DNA of 64,000 bases from an uncultured Mycoplasmatota bacterium (GTDB lineage: Bacteria; Bacillota_I; Bacilli_A; RF39; UBA660), in assembly GCA_900545005.1 (NCBI GenBank), contig UQXO01000003.1, forward strand, positions 58,399-122,398, given 5' to 3'. Shown one piece after another: positions 46,700 to 56,010 of this stretch. Numbering within the stretch: position 1 is the first letter of the stretch; the number at the start of each line of letters is the position of its first letter. The notes under the pieces are model-generated. The model made no database searches, had not been told where the DNA came from, and worked only from the letters and a program-made list of their open reading frames with translations. The translations under genes and the position numbers were made by a program.

Positions 46700-46927
46700 T
46701 TAATTATTTTTACTATATTTATCTATAATATTCTTTAATTCTTTATCTAGATTATTATAATTCATTCTACTTCTAAAATGTAATCCCGATTGCTCATTAA
46801 CAAAACAACTATTCTTAAGAAGTTTAAACTTCCTAGTCACCTCAGAGTAACTGTCTAAATTGTATAACCATTGACATCTAAATTTCAATTCATCTTTACT
46901 AGACTTTTCTCTAACTAAAACGTTCAA
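46700..46927 (-). pseudogene. Small open frame, possible gene remnant
   Basis: A 75-codon frame starting at TTG without a ribosome-binding site. The frame remains open for about 9 codons upstream (FLGIFNLYN) with no ATG. The product is charged (LVREKSSKDELKFRCQ, NNLDKELKNIIDKYSK) and not recognised. The 46594-47082 interval holds nothing else except the dxs terminator, so this may be the tail of a decayed gene. Confidence 0.3.
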
Positions 46928-47011
46928 ATTATAAAGATTAAAAATACCAAGAAAAATGATATATCAAAAAAATAATAACTCTTAAATATTAAAAAATAGC
47001 CAAATTAAAAG

Positions 47012-47067
47012 AGCAAGAAAACAACTTTTACCAATCTGATTAGTAATAATCAGCTTGTTTTTCTTAC
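47012..47067 (-). terminator. Probable terminator after the DXS-like gene
   Basis: Minus-strand inner stem CTGATTA/TAATCAG (loop TTAC) nested in a longer imperfect AAGAAAAACAA/TTGTTTTCTT stem, followed by TGCTCTTTT. Confidence 0.55.
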
Positions 47068-47082
47068 TCCAAAATAAACCTC

Positions 47083-48822
47083 TTATAGATAATTTTCAAT
47101 AACTTTAACTAACTTTGCAACGGACATTCCACATTCTTCTAAAAGTTCGGAAGCCTTAAAGTCAGTATGGAACTTTTTAGTTATCCCATAATTAAGGACT
47201 TTAATATTACTATTAGCAAAATAACTAGCAACATTAACGCCATATCCCCCTTGCAATTCACCATCTTCCAAAGTCATAATCACTTGATGGTCTTTCTTTA
47301 AGCTATCTAAAGTATCATAATCCAAATCACTAACATTCAAAGCATTTATAACTGTGATATCTTTATTCAACTGTTCTCTTAAATTTTTTCTCACTGCTAA
47401 GGCCATCTCTAACATAGGTCCCACTGCAATTATAGCAACTTTTTCACCTTGACAAACAATTCTATTCTTTAAAATATTTTCAATTTCATCATTTTCAACT
47501 TCACACCAGAAAGCTGGGACTCTAATACCAACGGGATGATTACTCTTCGTAGTAGCAAACTCTAAAGACTTTTTATATTCTAAGACAGTTGCTGGCGCCA
47601 AATAAGTAAAATTAGGAATGTGACTAAATTCTTGAATATCACACATAGCAATATGCGTATCACTATTCATTCCATATACTCCTGGTTTAATAACTAAAAT
47701 TGTCGCTGGATTATCATTTAAACATAAATCATGACTAACTTGATCATATACTCTTTGTAAAAAAGGAGCAAAAGTACCAAAAACCGGAGTTCCCCCATTT
47801 TTAGCAATACCACTAATCATGCCAACTGCATTTTCTTCAGCAATTCCAACATCAATAAATTGCCCTCTTTTAATATACTCATCTCTAACGCCTTTAACAA
47901 ATCCCATACTACTAGGAGTTGCCGCACTCAAAACTACTGCTTGGGGATTGTTATCTAATAGTTCTTTTAAACTATTAAAAACCGTGTTATCCAAAAGCAC
48001 TGGATTAATTAAAGTTCCATCTAAAACATTAAAAGGACCACCACTATGCCAAGCTTCCCTATTTTCTTCAGCATACTTTAAACCTTTTCCCTTAATTGTA
48101 TGAATATGTAAAACGACAGGATGATTAATACCTTTCACCGAATTAAATAATTCTACTAACTTTCCTATATCATGACCATCATCTAAATAATGATATTCTA
48201 ATCCCAAAGACTTAAAGAAATTGTTATTAGAAACCCCCTTCATTATTCTAAGTTCTTTTAAATTCTTATAAAAGCCACCATGATTTTTCGCAATGCTTTG
48301 GTCATTATCATTAACAATAATAATCAAGTTATTAAGATACTCCCCTGCATAATCTAAGGCCTCTAAAGCTTCACCCCCAGATAAAGAGCCATCTCCAATT
48401 ACAGCTATAATATTTTCTTTAGTCTTTTTTAAATCTCTAGCCACCGCTAGTCCTAAAGCTAGGGATACACTAGTCGAAGTATGGCCAACTTTAAAGAAAT
48501 CATGTTTACTCTCCAAAGGATTAGTATAACCCGTTACTTCATAAAATTTATCATCATCAAGATAAGCTTCTTTACGTCCAGTTAAAATTTTATGCGGATA
48601 ACATTGATGAGAAACATCAAAAACAATTTTATCTTCTGGCGAATTAAAGACATAATGAAGCGCCACCGTCATTTCAACCACGCCTAAATTAGGTCCTTTA
48701 TGACCGCCAATCTTACTAACTCGATTGATAACTGCCGCTCTTACTTCATCGGCTAACGGCTGTAATTCCTCTACTTTTAATTTTTTTATATCTTCTGGTC
48801 CATTAATTTTTTCTAAATACAT
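47083..48822 (-). CDS. 1-deoxy-D-xylulose-5-phosphate synthase-like enzyme
   Basis: A 579-residue TPP enzyme of the DXS family, which condenses pyruvate and glyceraldehyde 3-phosphate for isoprenoid, thiamine and pyridoxal synthesis. Seen: GGHKGPNLGVVEMTVALHYV, VSHQCYPHKILTGR, VIGDGSLSGGEALEALDYAG (TPP motif), WHSGGPF, IDVGIAEENAVGM and FAPFLQRVYDQVSHDL. It is about 40 residues shorter than typical DXS, and IAEENA replaces the usual IAEQHA. This may be the shorter DXS-like group seen in some Bacilli, so true DXS activity is probable but not certain. Confidence 0.8.
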   Translation of the reverse strand: MYLEKINGPEDIKKLKVEELQPLADEVRAAVINRVSKIGGHKGPNLGVVEMTVALHYVFNSPEDKIVFDVSHQCYPHKILTGRKEAYLDDDKFYEVTGYTNPLESKHDFFKVGHTSTSVSLALGLAVARDLKKTKENIIAVIGDGSLSGGEALEALDYAGEYLNNLIIIVNDNDQSIAKNHGGFYKNLKELRIMKGVSNNNFFKSLGLEYHYLDDGHDIGKLVELFNSVKGINHPVVLHIHTIKGKGLKYAEENREAWHSGGPFNVLDGTLINPVLLDNTVFNSLKELLDNNPQAVVLSAATPSSMGFVKGVRDEYIKRGQFIDVGIAEENAVGMISGIAKNGGTPVFGTFAPFLQRVYDQVSHDLCLNDNPATILVIKPGVYGMNSDTHIAMCDIQEFSHIPNFTYLAPATVLEYKKSLEFATTKSNHPVGIRVPAFWCEVENDEIENILKNRIVCQGEKVAIIAVGPMLEMALAVRKNLREQLNKDITVINALNVSDLDYDTLDSLKKDHQVIMTLEDGELQGGYGVNVASYFANSNIKVLNYGITKKFHTDFKASELLEECGMSVAKLVKVIENYL

Positions 48823-48863
48823 TTAATACACTCCTTTTAATTCTTTTATATTATACTACTTTT

Positions 48864-49796
48864 TTAATTTAGAAAATTCATAACTAAATCAATTATAACT
48901 TTTTTCTCTTTCGGATTAGACTCAGCAATAAGTAAAGTTAGAGCGGCTAAAGTATTATTATCAATAACTTGTTTATTTTCTTTATATAGAAGGTCATAAT
49001 AATTTAGAAAATAGATAAACAAAGTTGCCGCAATTCTTTTATTGCCGTCAATGAAAACATGGTTTTTAACAATCATATATAAAAAGTTAGCAGCCTTTTC
49101 TTCAATACTTTTATAAACATCTTCGCCATCAAAGGTTTGATAAATATTGCCGATTATTGATTGTAAGCCTTTATTTCTTTCAATAGCAAAGATATCACTT
49201 TCTTCATTGAATCTTAATTTTTTAATTACTTCTATACAGTCTTCATATCTTATTTGTTTATGACTACTATTTCCCTTTGGTTTTAATAAATTTCGATGGT
49301 CATAATCATCTAAAAGGTCAAGAGCTTTAGAATAGGTAGCAATCACTTTTAGAATTTCTTTAGCATCGACATTTTCTAAATTTTCATTTGTTCTATTAGC
49401 AATATCTATTAATTTCACAGTCTTTTCTAAATAATCTAACCTTTTTTGATTTATGGCATAACCCTTAATTAAATAGTCTTTTAATATTTTATTAGCCCAT
49501 TTTCTAAAAACGATACCATTTTGAGATTTTACTCGATAACCAATCGAAATAATCATATCAAGATTATAATAATCAACTTGATATGTTTTCCCATCTTTTG
49601 CAGTTGTCGCAAATTTTGCGACAACTGAATTATCAAGTTCTTCTTTTAATGCATTATTAATATGTTTGCCTATAGTTTTAATATCTCTATCAAATAATAT
49701 TGATAGCTGTTCACGATTTAGCCAAACGGTTTCATCTTTCACATTAACTTCTAATTTTACATTTTGATTTTCAAATAATATTATTTCATTTTTCAT
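48864..49796 (-). CDS. RhuM-Fic/Doc fusion protein
   Basis: A 310-residue protein. The N-terminal half is RhuM-like (VWLNREQLSILF, HINNALKEELDNSVVAKFAT, GKTYQVDYYNLDMIISIGYR, FRKWANKILKDYLIKGYA). The C-terminal half has a Doc-type Fic motif HVFIDGNKRIA, in which Lys replaces the Gly of AMP-transferring Fic enzymes; Doc toxins with this motif phosphorylate EF-Tu. No separate antitoxin gene is adjacent. AGGAGGTTAAT before the ATG indicates good translation. Likely an accessory toxin- or effector-like gene, function inferred. Confidence 0.85.
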   Translation of the reverse strand: MKNEIILFENQNVKLEVNVKDETVWLNREQLSILFDRDIKTIGKHINNALKEELDNSVVAKFATTAKDGKTYQVDYYNLDMIISIGYRVKSQNGIVFRKWANKILKDYLIKGYAINQKRLDYLEKTVKLIDIANRTNENLENVDAKEILKVIATYSKALDLLDDYDHRNLLKPKGNSSHKQIRYEDCIEVIKKLRFNEESDIFAIERNKGLQSIIGNIYQTFDGEDVYKSIEEKAANFLYMIVKNHVFIDGNKRIAATLFIYFLNYYDLLYKENKQVIDNNTLAALTLLIAESNPKEKKVIIDLVMNFLN

Positions 49797-49842
49797 ATTA
49801 ACCTCCTATTTTTTGTTTTAATTTATTATAATCTTCGTCTTT

Positions 49843-50133
49843 TACCGGTTCACACACTCATTTGCGGTATTTTCTTCCAGCACTTCGATGGTGATAGACT
49901 AAGCCAAGAATTTTTAGAAGCCCCATACCAATGTTTAACATTAGCTGGAATAGTAATTACACTATCCGTTTTTAAAAAAAATTGTCTCTTTAACCTCTTC
50001 TTGATACCAACCATAGCCAGAACATTTCCTTGGATTAGTTAAGGGGTTCAAATAACTATTTCTACTAAAACCACTAGCATAAGCCTCATTAAAAATTTTT
50101 AATCCAAAAACATTCTCTTTTGTAAATTTTTTT
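49843..50133 (-). pseudogene. Degraded cupin-domain gene
   Basis: No open frame, but three frames join into one cupin-like sequence: SGYGWYQEEVKETI, then FKTDSVITIPANVKHWYGAS, then ITIEVLEENTANECVN. This matches the end of cupin proteins fused to or related to carboxymuconolactone decarboxylases (IPANVKHWHGA...IAIEVPGENTSNEW). One frame change is at the A8 run at 49974-49981, another near 49900. The first metal-binding HxH segment is absent, so the remnant is shortened as well as frameshifted. Confidence 0.65.
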
Positions 50134-50233
50134 ATTTATTAATCTTCTTAATTTTAAGATTTCCTCTTCATTATACCCATTTTTAAGTATTACAAACTAT
50201 CTTAAAAATTTTATTATATCAGCCCTAATTTTT

Positions 50234-50707
50234 TTAATTATTCTCCTTCATCGAAGTTATTTTCTCAGCTAATCTTTTTATAAAGAATACCTGACTTGAA
50301 TTGATATATTCCAAAGCTTCTTCTAAAGTAAACCATTTAATTTTGTCCATCTCGGGAAAAGCCTGGATCTTACCTGATTTAATTGGCCATTCTAACTCAA
50401 AAGTATTACTTTTAAAATTAGAAATATCACCATCAAAATAGCTTTCAAACATAATAACTAATTTATTATTAGATACTTTTTTACTTGCTAAGTAGTTAAT
50501 CGGTTTATCTAAAAGCAAATTTGTTTCTTCACCAACTTCTCTTTTCGCTGTCACAAGAACCTTTTCTCCCGGTTCACTTATTCCTTTTTGAATAGACCAA
50601 GCTCCTTTATCTTTTTTATCCCAATAAGGGCCACCAAAATGAGTTAGTAAAACATAATATTTTGTCGCCTCTTTTTTCCATAAAATGACACCAGCACTTC
50701 TTTTCAT
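50234..50707 (-). CDS. NUDIX hydrolase
   Basis: A 157-residue NUDIX protein. The Nudix box G-x5-E-x7-REVGEE is complete in GISEPGEKVLVTAKREVGEE. The N-terminus (RSAGVILWKKEATKYYVLLTHFGGP) and GAWSIQKG resemble the COG4119-type MutT-like group. Substrate unknown; nucleotide or cofactor pyrophosphates are typical. GGTGA lies upstream of the ATG. The gene stands between two pseudogenes. Confidence 0.88.
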   Translation of the reverse strand: MKRSAGVILWKKEATKYYVLLTHFGGPYWDKKDKGAWSIQKGISEPGEKVLVTAKREVGEETNLLLDKPINYLASKKVSNNKLVIMFESYFDGDISNFKSNTFELEWPIKSGKIQAFPEMDKIKWFTLEEALEYINSSQVFFIKRLAEKITSMKENN

Positions 50708-50809
50708 CTTATTTCACCAAATCTTTCTTTTTCCTAATCTTTATAAACTTCTTTTAAAAGATTGAAGGCTGTTTCGCCTTTGACCCCACGACATAAAAGT
50801 CAACATATG

Positions 50810-50971
50810 TCATGTCAATAAGAGCTTAATGACCAAGCAAAAAATTTTCATTTTAAATTTAAAGGTATAATTTCTAGGCGTTATCGTTACCTCTTCACCA
50901 TAAGAAAACTCATAATCTAAAGTCCTTCCCATATAAAATTTTTTTGTTTTATAAGTTACTGCTGTACACAT
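50810..50971 (-). pseudogene. Truncated choloylglycine hydrolase (N-terminal stub)
   Basis: A 53-codon frame with an AGGAATTAGT site beginning MCTAVTYKTKKFYMGRTLDY, then EEVTITPRNYTFKFK. This is the N-terminus of the linear-amide hydrolase (bile salt hydrolase/penicillin V acylase) family, with the nucleophile Cys2 and Arg near position 16. The full family is about 320 residues. After about 40 family-like codons the frame ends in TGA, and no further part was recognised in 50708-50809. It is a 3'-deleted remnant. Confidence 0.7.
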
Positions 50972-51048
50972 ACTAATTCCTACTTTCTTTATTTATACTC
51001 TTATTTTATTTAAGACATTTCTTTTTCATCATTTAAATCGAGTCAACT

Positions 51049-51657
51049 TTAATATTCTGTTTCTACCCAATACCAATTATTCTTTAATTTTTCTACATAT
51101 GTAATTTTATGACCTGTCTCGTTTTTATATATTAAAGACTCATCACTGCTAGAATACATTAACTGGACTGAATCTGATAAAACTCCTCGCATAATCCAAA
51201 AACAAATTAAAACGCCATCATCATCATTTTCATAAACTGTAATCTCACCACTTGTAGATACCTTTTTCAGTCTTCTAGGTAACTCGACATTTCCATTTTC
51301 ATCAGATACATAATCTCTATTCTTAATCTTAGTTATTACACCTTCTCTTTCATTTTTATAAAGTACCATTTCTAAATTAACTCTACACTCTCTAAAAGGA
51401 AAGAAAAGACTAAATAAAGGAATTATTATATAAATTATTAAGGCTATAGTACTACTTTTCTTTTTAGTCCTTACTATATCAATTATTGTTAAAATTAAGA
51501 ATATATTATAAATTAGAAAAAGTATTATTATAGGTATAGCAATTAAAGAAAATAACATTTGCAAAATAATATCACAATACCAATTGTATAAAAAGCATAA
51601 GATAAATAATAATATTGCTATTACTAAGTATCTATTGTCTTTATTAATTCTCTTCAT
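51049..51657 (-). CDS. Hypothetical membrane protein
   Basis: A 202-residue protein with about three N-terminal membrane helices (YLVIAILLFILCFLYNWYC, LFSLIAIPIIILFLIYNIFL, IALIIYIIIPLFSLFFPF) and a ~105-residue soluble C-terminus, probably external. No family recognised. It lies 23 bases after the Ig-like protein gene, probably co-transcribed. Confidence 0.6.
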   Translation of the reverse strand: MKRINKDNRYLVIAILLFILCFLYNWYCDIILQMLFSLIAIPIIILFLIYNIFLILTIIDIVRTKKKSSTIALIIYIIIPLFSLFFPFRECRVNLEMVLYKNEREGVITKIKNRDYVSDENGNVELPRRLKKVSTSGEITVYENDDDGVLICFWIMRGVLSDSVQLMYSSSDESLIYKNETGHKITYVEKLKNNWYWVETEY

Positions 51658-51680
51658 ATATCTCCTAATAAATTTTAAGA

Positions 51681-52349
51681 TTAATCTATCTTAAACTCGC
51701 TATATATATTAAACTCTTCCTTTGAGCCATCTGCCTTTTCAACAGAAACATTTTTAACTAATCGATACAGCCCTTTATCTAAAGAACCATACCCATTCTT
51801 CCAATCAAATTTTAATACTACACTATCCATATATTTAAGATTATATGCTGGTAAATCAAAGTCTAGTTTTCCCTCTAATTCTTGCCAATTATCAGCGCTT
51901 TTCTTTTCGATTTTATATTCATTACCATAAGTAATATTAACATCACTATCATTTTTTAGAATAAAAGTGGCTTTCGTTTTCTTTAAAGTTCCTTCTATTA
52001 CTTCTAAGTGTACATTGTCTTTAACAGTGTCTAAACTATTGACCTCTCCATCTAATTTATGTTCATTTTTTAAGCAATAATTCGTTGTTTCTTGTTTGAA
52101 ATCATTAATATTCATTTGCCAAGAACCAAACTTAACCTCTTTATAACCACACAAGGTATTAAAAACAATTACTTTATAACCCAATCCCATATACTCTTTG
52201 GAACCACCATCTTTATATATAGCTGTTCTTACTACAAATATCGGTCTTTTTTTATCTAAAGCTCTTTTTTTATCAATACTTCCAAAAATAATGCCACATC
52301 CCATAATAACCACAAGAACCATAATTCCAATTTTTAAACCTTTTTTCAT
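51681..52349 (-). CDS. Membrane-anchored protein with bacterial Ig-like domain
   Basis: A 222-residue protein: N-terminal hydrophobic segment with VIMGCGIIFG (not a perfect lipobox), then an external region. Residues ~115-215 (EGTLKKTKATFILKND, YGNEYKIEKKSADNWQELE, KGLYRLVKNV) resemble the Big_14-type immunoglobulin-like domain of Firmicutes surface proteins. The start ATG at 52349 is better spaced from GTGAGGG than the ATG two codons upstream. Function unknown. Confidence 0.65.
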   Translation of the reverse strand: MKKGLKIGIMVLVVIMGCGIIFGSIDKKRALDKKRPIFVVRTAIYKDGGSKEYMGLGYKVIVFNTLCGYKEVKFGSWQMNINDFKQETTNYCLKNEHKLDGEVNSLDTVKDNVHLEVIEGTLKKTKATFILKNDSDVNITYGNEYKIEKKSADNWQELEGKLDFDLPAYNLKYMDSVVLKFDWKNGYGSLDKGLYRLVKNVSVEKADGSKEEFNIYSEFKID

Positions 52350-52500
52350 CTTCATTCCCTCACTTTAAAAGATAAATTATAACCTATTAAAAAGTAAATC
52401 AAACTAATAACTCTTTCACTTTCAAGATAACATAATAAATTTTAAATAACAAGAAAAAAATAGTGAGTTTACATATTTAATTTAATAAATATCTTTATCA

Positions 52501-53571
52501 CTATTTTCTTTTTTTATTCTTCTTAAGCCAAAGTACACCTAAGATAATTAGTAAAATTGTTGCTCCCAATGTTATTACTAAATATTTTGTTAAATTCAAG
52601 TTTATATTTTTATTATTTTCTTTAGGCTTATTATCTTGGCTCTCATCCCAAACAATATCTTCTTTATCATTTTCTTTTCTTAAAACATTAATAGTATATT
52701 CTTTAATCTCACCATTTTCGGCAGTTACATCTAATTTTATTAAATTATTACCAACTTCTAATTTATATATCCCATTACCATTTACCGTAGCCTTACTATC
52801 TAAGGTCTTAGCATTTACTTCTAATTCACTAACTTCATTTAAAACTGTAATCTCATAATCAAGTATATCTTTATTAAAATCAAGACTACCACTACTTAAG
52901 GCAATTTCTTGGAGATAATTATTATCCGCTTTAACGACTTCTGGTTCTCCTTTTTTCACCTCGATATTTTGATTATCTTTAGAGTTTTGATTATTTTGTT
53001 TATTATTATTCCCATTATCCTTTTTATTACTACTATCACTTTGATTAATATTACTAGGCACTTCATCTAAATATATAAAACCAATAGTCTTGTATTCAGT
53101 AGTATAAATACTAGTTTCTAATTTACAAGCGGCTCTTTTGGCCTTTTTTCTACAAGCTGTTTGACTAGATTCATCATAAGAATTACTATCACATTCTATA
53201 AACTCGGGGTCATCTTCATCAATACAATATTTATCAGAATCCCATATATACATATACTCGCCACTTACTTTTTCAACATAAGCAACATGCCCATACTCGG
53301 TAATATCCCAGACAATAATTGAATTACTCTGCGGTTTAATGCCAACTTTAAAGCCAGCCAATTTAGCCGAATTATATCAAGTCTTAGCATTACCCCAAGC
53401 TGGCAAAGAAACACCTTGCATATTTTTTACTTTATCCCAAGTATACCAAGTACAATTAATCCCATAAGGTCCCGTATTTTTATAAGGATTACCAGTGGCC
53501 CTTGCCCAAGTAAGCTTTTCTAAACTTAAAATACAAAGTAAGGCAAATATATAAATTTTAGATTTTTTCAT
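52501..53571 (-). pseudogene. CHAP-domain cell-wall hydrolase interrupted by TGA
   Basis: Two frames in the same phase, split only by TGA at 53377-53379. Part one has a signal peptide (IYIFALLCILSLEKLTWA) and the CHAP Cys motif GINCTWYTW; part two has YGHVAYVEKV (catalytic His), a cadherin-like beta-sandwich domain (YLQEIALSSGSLDF...LIKLDVTAENGEIKEYTINV), and a C-terminal membrane anchor. Across the stop the family reads GNAKT-W-YNSAKLAG, so TGA replaces a conserved Trp. As written the gene is broken between its catalytic residues. Start at ATG 53571, 5 bases after the previous gene's stop. Confidence 0.8.
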
Positions 53572-53576
53572 AATCC

Positions 53577-54797
53577 TTACCAACGATTGCAAACAAGTCC
53601 TAGTTTAGTACAAATAGTTTCATCTAGCACATTACCATCTCTACCTGCACGCATATCCAAGAAATACTTAGTTCCATTTAATGTAGCTGTAGACATTCCT
53701 TGATATTTAGATACCTTTGGATAACTAGATAATTTAAATTGAAGGTCATAATAATCGTAACAATTATCATCAAGGCAAATTAAATATTCCTTATTACCAA
53801 CCGTAACACTTTGATAATCACCTTTTAAGCCAGCAACATCATCACATTCTTTATAATTTCTTTCTTTTGCTTCCTCTTCAAAGCAGTATAACCCTGTACT
53901 TATTTCATATGTCGGTTTATCATTTAAATTATAATCACTTAAGCCAACTTTTACCTTAGCATTCTTAACTTCTTTAACAACTACTTCTGTAATTTTTTCT
54001 CTTTTAATTTCTTTATTATTCTTATCATACGTTACTTTATAGGTAATCTTTTTTTGACCATTTTCTCCAACTTCAACAGTCTCTTTTTTACCTTTTAACA
54101 TATTAGTTTCTTTAATCTCTTCAGTCTTAAATTTAATATCTTCTAAAACTTCTACCTCTTTAGTTGTTGTAGTTTCTTCTTGGTGGTCATTACTATTATT
54201 ATCTTTATTTACCGTATTATTTGCCGGTTGATCTTTATTACCTTTATTGTCATTATTATCTTTATTATCTTTATTATCATTATTATTTTTTGAACTACTA
54301 TCTTCATTAGGAGTTTCATTATCTTTAGAAATCTCTTCACTATTCATTTCTTTACTAGAAAGAAGAGTCCCATTAGCTAAACTAATATTAAAATAGCCAA
54401 CCGCTTTATCATCTTGTAAGATTAGAATTTGATGATTACCAGAAGTAATATATTTAGAATTTAAGATTTCTTCAATTCCTTCAATATAATGCTTTCCATC
54501 CTCACTAATAAGCGTAAATTCTCCCAAATAGATAGGATCTGAAAAAGCCCATAACTTGATTACTTTACTTGTATCTAAAGAGCCAAGATTAGTTAATTCG
54601 ACTTTTTTATCTTCTTCAATATTAACTTCTAATTTACTAGCACTATTTAACATTTCTTTTAAATTAATGTCATTTCTTATTGACTCTTTACCATTATTCT
54701 TTTTAACCGCAAAGCCAATCACAAGACCAATAATAATGATTAATAGACCAAGACAAACCCCAATAATTATTTTATTTTTCTGACTTAAATCTTTCAT
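53577..54797 (-). CDS. Membrane-anchored surface protein with Asn/Asp-rich linker
   Basis: A 406-residue protein with one N-terminal membrane helix (IIIGVCLGLLIIIIGLVIGF), an external domain of ~110 residues (LWAFSDPIYLGEFTL, HQILILQDDKAVGYFNI), a low-complexity linker rich in Asn, Asp and Lys (NNNDNKDNKDNNDNKGNKDQ), and a Cys-containing C-terminal region ending CTKLGLVCNRW. The N-terminal domain is shared with the broken gene at 54822-55699. No family name known. It is directly upstream of and probably coupled to the CHAP gene, so the products may act together at the wall. Confidence 0.7.
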   Translation of the reverse strand: MKDLSQKNKIIIGVCLGLLIIIIGLVIGFAVKKNNGKESIRNDINLKEMLNSASKLEVNIEEDKKVELTNLGSLDTSKVIKLWAFSDPIYLGEFTLISEDGKHYIEGIEEILNSKYITSGNHQILILQDDKAVGYFNISLANGTLLSSKEMNSEEISKDNETPNEDSSSKNNNDNKDNKDNNDNKGNKDQPANNTVNKDNNSNDHQEETTTTKEVEVLEDIKFKTEEIKETNMLKGKKETVEVGENGQKKITYKVTYDKNNKEIKREKITEVVVKEVKNAKVKVGLSDYNLNDKPTYEISTGLYCFEEEAKERNYKECDDVAGLKGDYQSVTVGNKEYLICLDDNCYDYYDLQFKLSSYPKVSKYQGMSTATLNGTKYFLDMRAGRDGNVLDETICTKLGLVCNRW

Positions 54798-54821
54798 AAA
54801 TAAATCCCTAACTTCCTAGTT

Positions 54822-55699
54822 TTAGTAATAATATTTTTCGCCTTCCATATTGCCATAATATACTCCGTAATATGTCTTGCCGCAATCATCAATTATTTTT
54901 TCACAACCATAAGTATAAGCTGATATTCCATTAGCATTAAAGTAATCCCAAGCTTCTTGATGGTCACCACTTTTTACGCAAGTATCTTTATCTTCATAAA
55001 AATAGGTATACTTATTCTTAAATTTCTTTGGTGTACATTTAACTTCTTCTTGTTTTGGTTCTTCTTTCGGAGTTTCTTCCTTTTTAGGTTCTTCTTTTAC
55101 TTCTTCCGTCTTATTAGCCGGTTTAGTCATTTCTTCTTTTTTATTACTCTCTGCCTTATTAGTCTGATTTTTATTGGTATCAGTACCATTAGTATCAGTA
55201 GAAGTACCACCACTTTCATTAGTAGTCTCATCAGTATTATTATTATCTAAAGTTGGCTCATTAAGTTTCGTTGATTTTAAAGACTTATCTTCCATAATCT
55301 CAATCCATATTAGCCAAGCGATTTATCATTTTGCATCACTAAAAGACGATGATTACCTGCTTCTAAATTCTTTTCTTTTAAAACCTCATTTAATCCTTCT
55401 AAATAATACTTATCATCTTTCTTTAAGAGTTTAAACTCTCCTAGATAAATAGGTTCTGAAAAAGCCCATACCTTTACCTCATCTGATGTTAATGTTTTTT
55501 CTAAAGATGTTAACTCTATGTTCTTATCCTCATCAATAAATGTCTTTATCTCTAAAGAATCATTTAAAATATCTTGGAGTTTAGTAGTTTCTTTACTATC
55601 ATCTTTTTTTACCATAGTAAATCCAATTAAGCAAGCTAAAACAATTACCAAAATAACCCCTGTTACAATTAAAATTATTCTCTTCTTTTCCTTATCCAT
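54822..55699 (-). pseudogene. Frameshifted paralogue of the surface protein
   Basis: Two frames that together match the neighbouring 406-residue protein. The first (from ATG 55699) has the membrane helix (IILIVTGVILVIVLACLIGF) and VWAFSEPIYLGEF...RLLVMQNDKSLG, then TAA at 55310. The paralogue continues GYFNISLANG at this point. A second frame, shifted by one base (54822-55295), gives the Asn/Thr/Glu/Lys-rich linker and a C-terminal DHQEAWDYFNANGISAYTYG. A one-base change near 55308 would restore one protein of about 285 residues. Could also be an assembly error. Confidence 0.65.
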
Positions 55700-55975
55700 A
55701 TAAATACACTCTCTTTCATTAACAAGATACCACAAGAAAATTTTAATAGCAATATTTTTTTGGGGTATTTTTACTGTGATTAATTAATAAAAATATCTCT
55801 ACTTTTTTATTCAATTATTAGCATTTGTCTTTAAAATCCCCACACTTTGAAAACACTATTCTCAATAATGAGTATAGAATAAGCATAAAAATTTTTGTTC
55901 CAAGTTGAGTCATATAAATTATTTAATATTATCAATAAAAATAACCCAAAATTAACAAAAAACATATTTTAGGAC

Positions 55976-56004
55976 TAGTCAAAACCACTTTTTTATGGTA
56001 TAAG
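55976..56004 (+). promoter_or_regulatory. Possible promoter of a small RNA
   Basis: TAGTCA (55976-55981), a 17-base spacer and TATAAG (55999-56004). The -35 match is weak (4 of 6). Confidence 0.4.
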
Positions 56005-56010
56005 TTATTT

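Noticed and set aside
53377..53379. UGA reassigned to Trp in this genome
   Set aside because: TGG is used as Trp throughout large genes and TGA closes rpoB, hrcA, yolD, the PBP and a repeat-protein gene. One in-frame TGA is more simply a mutation.
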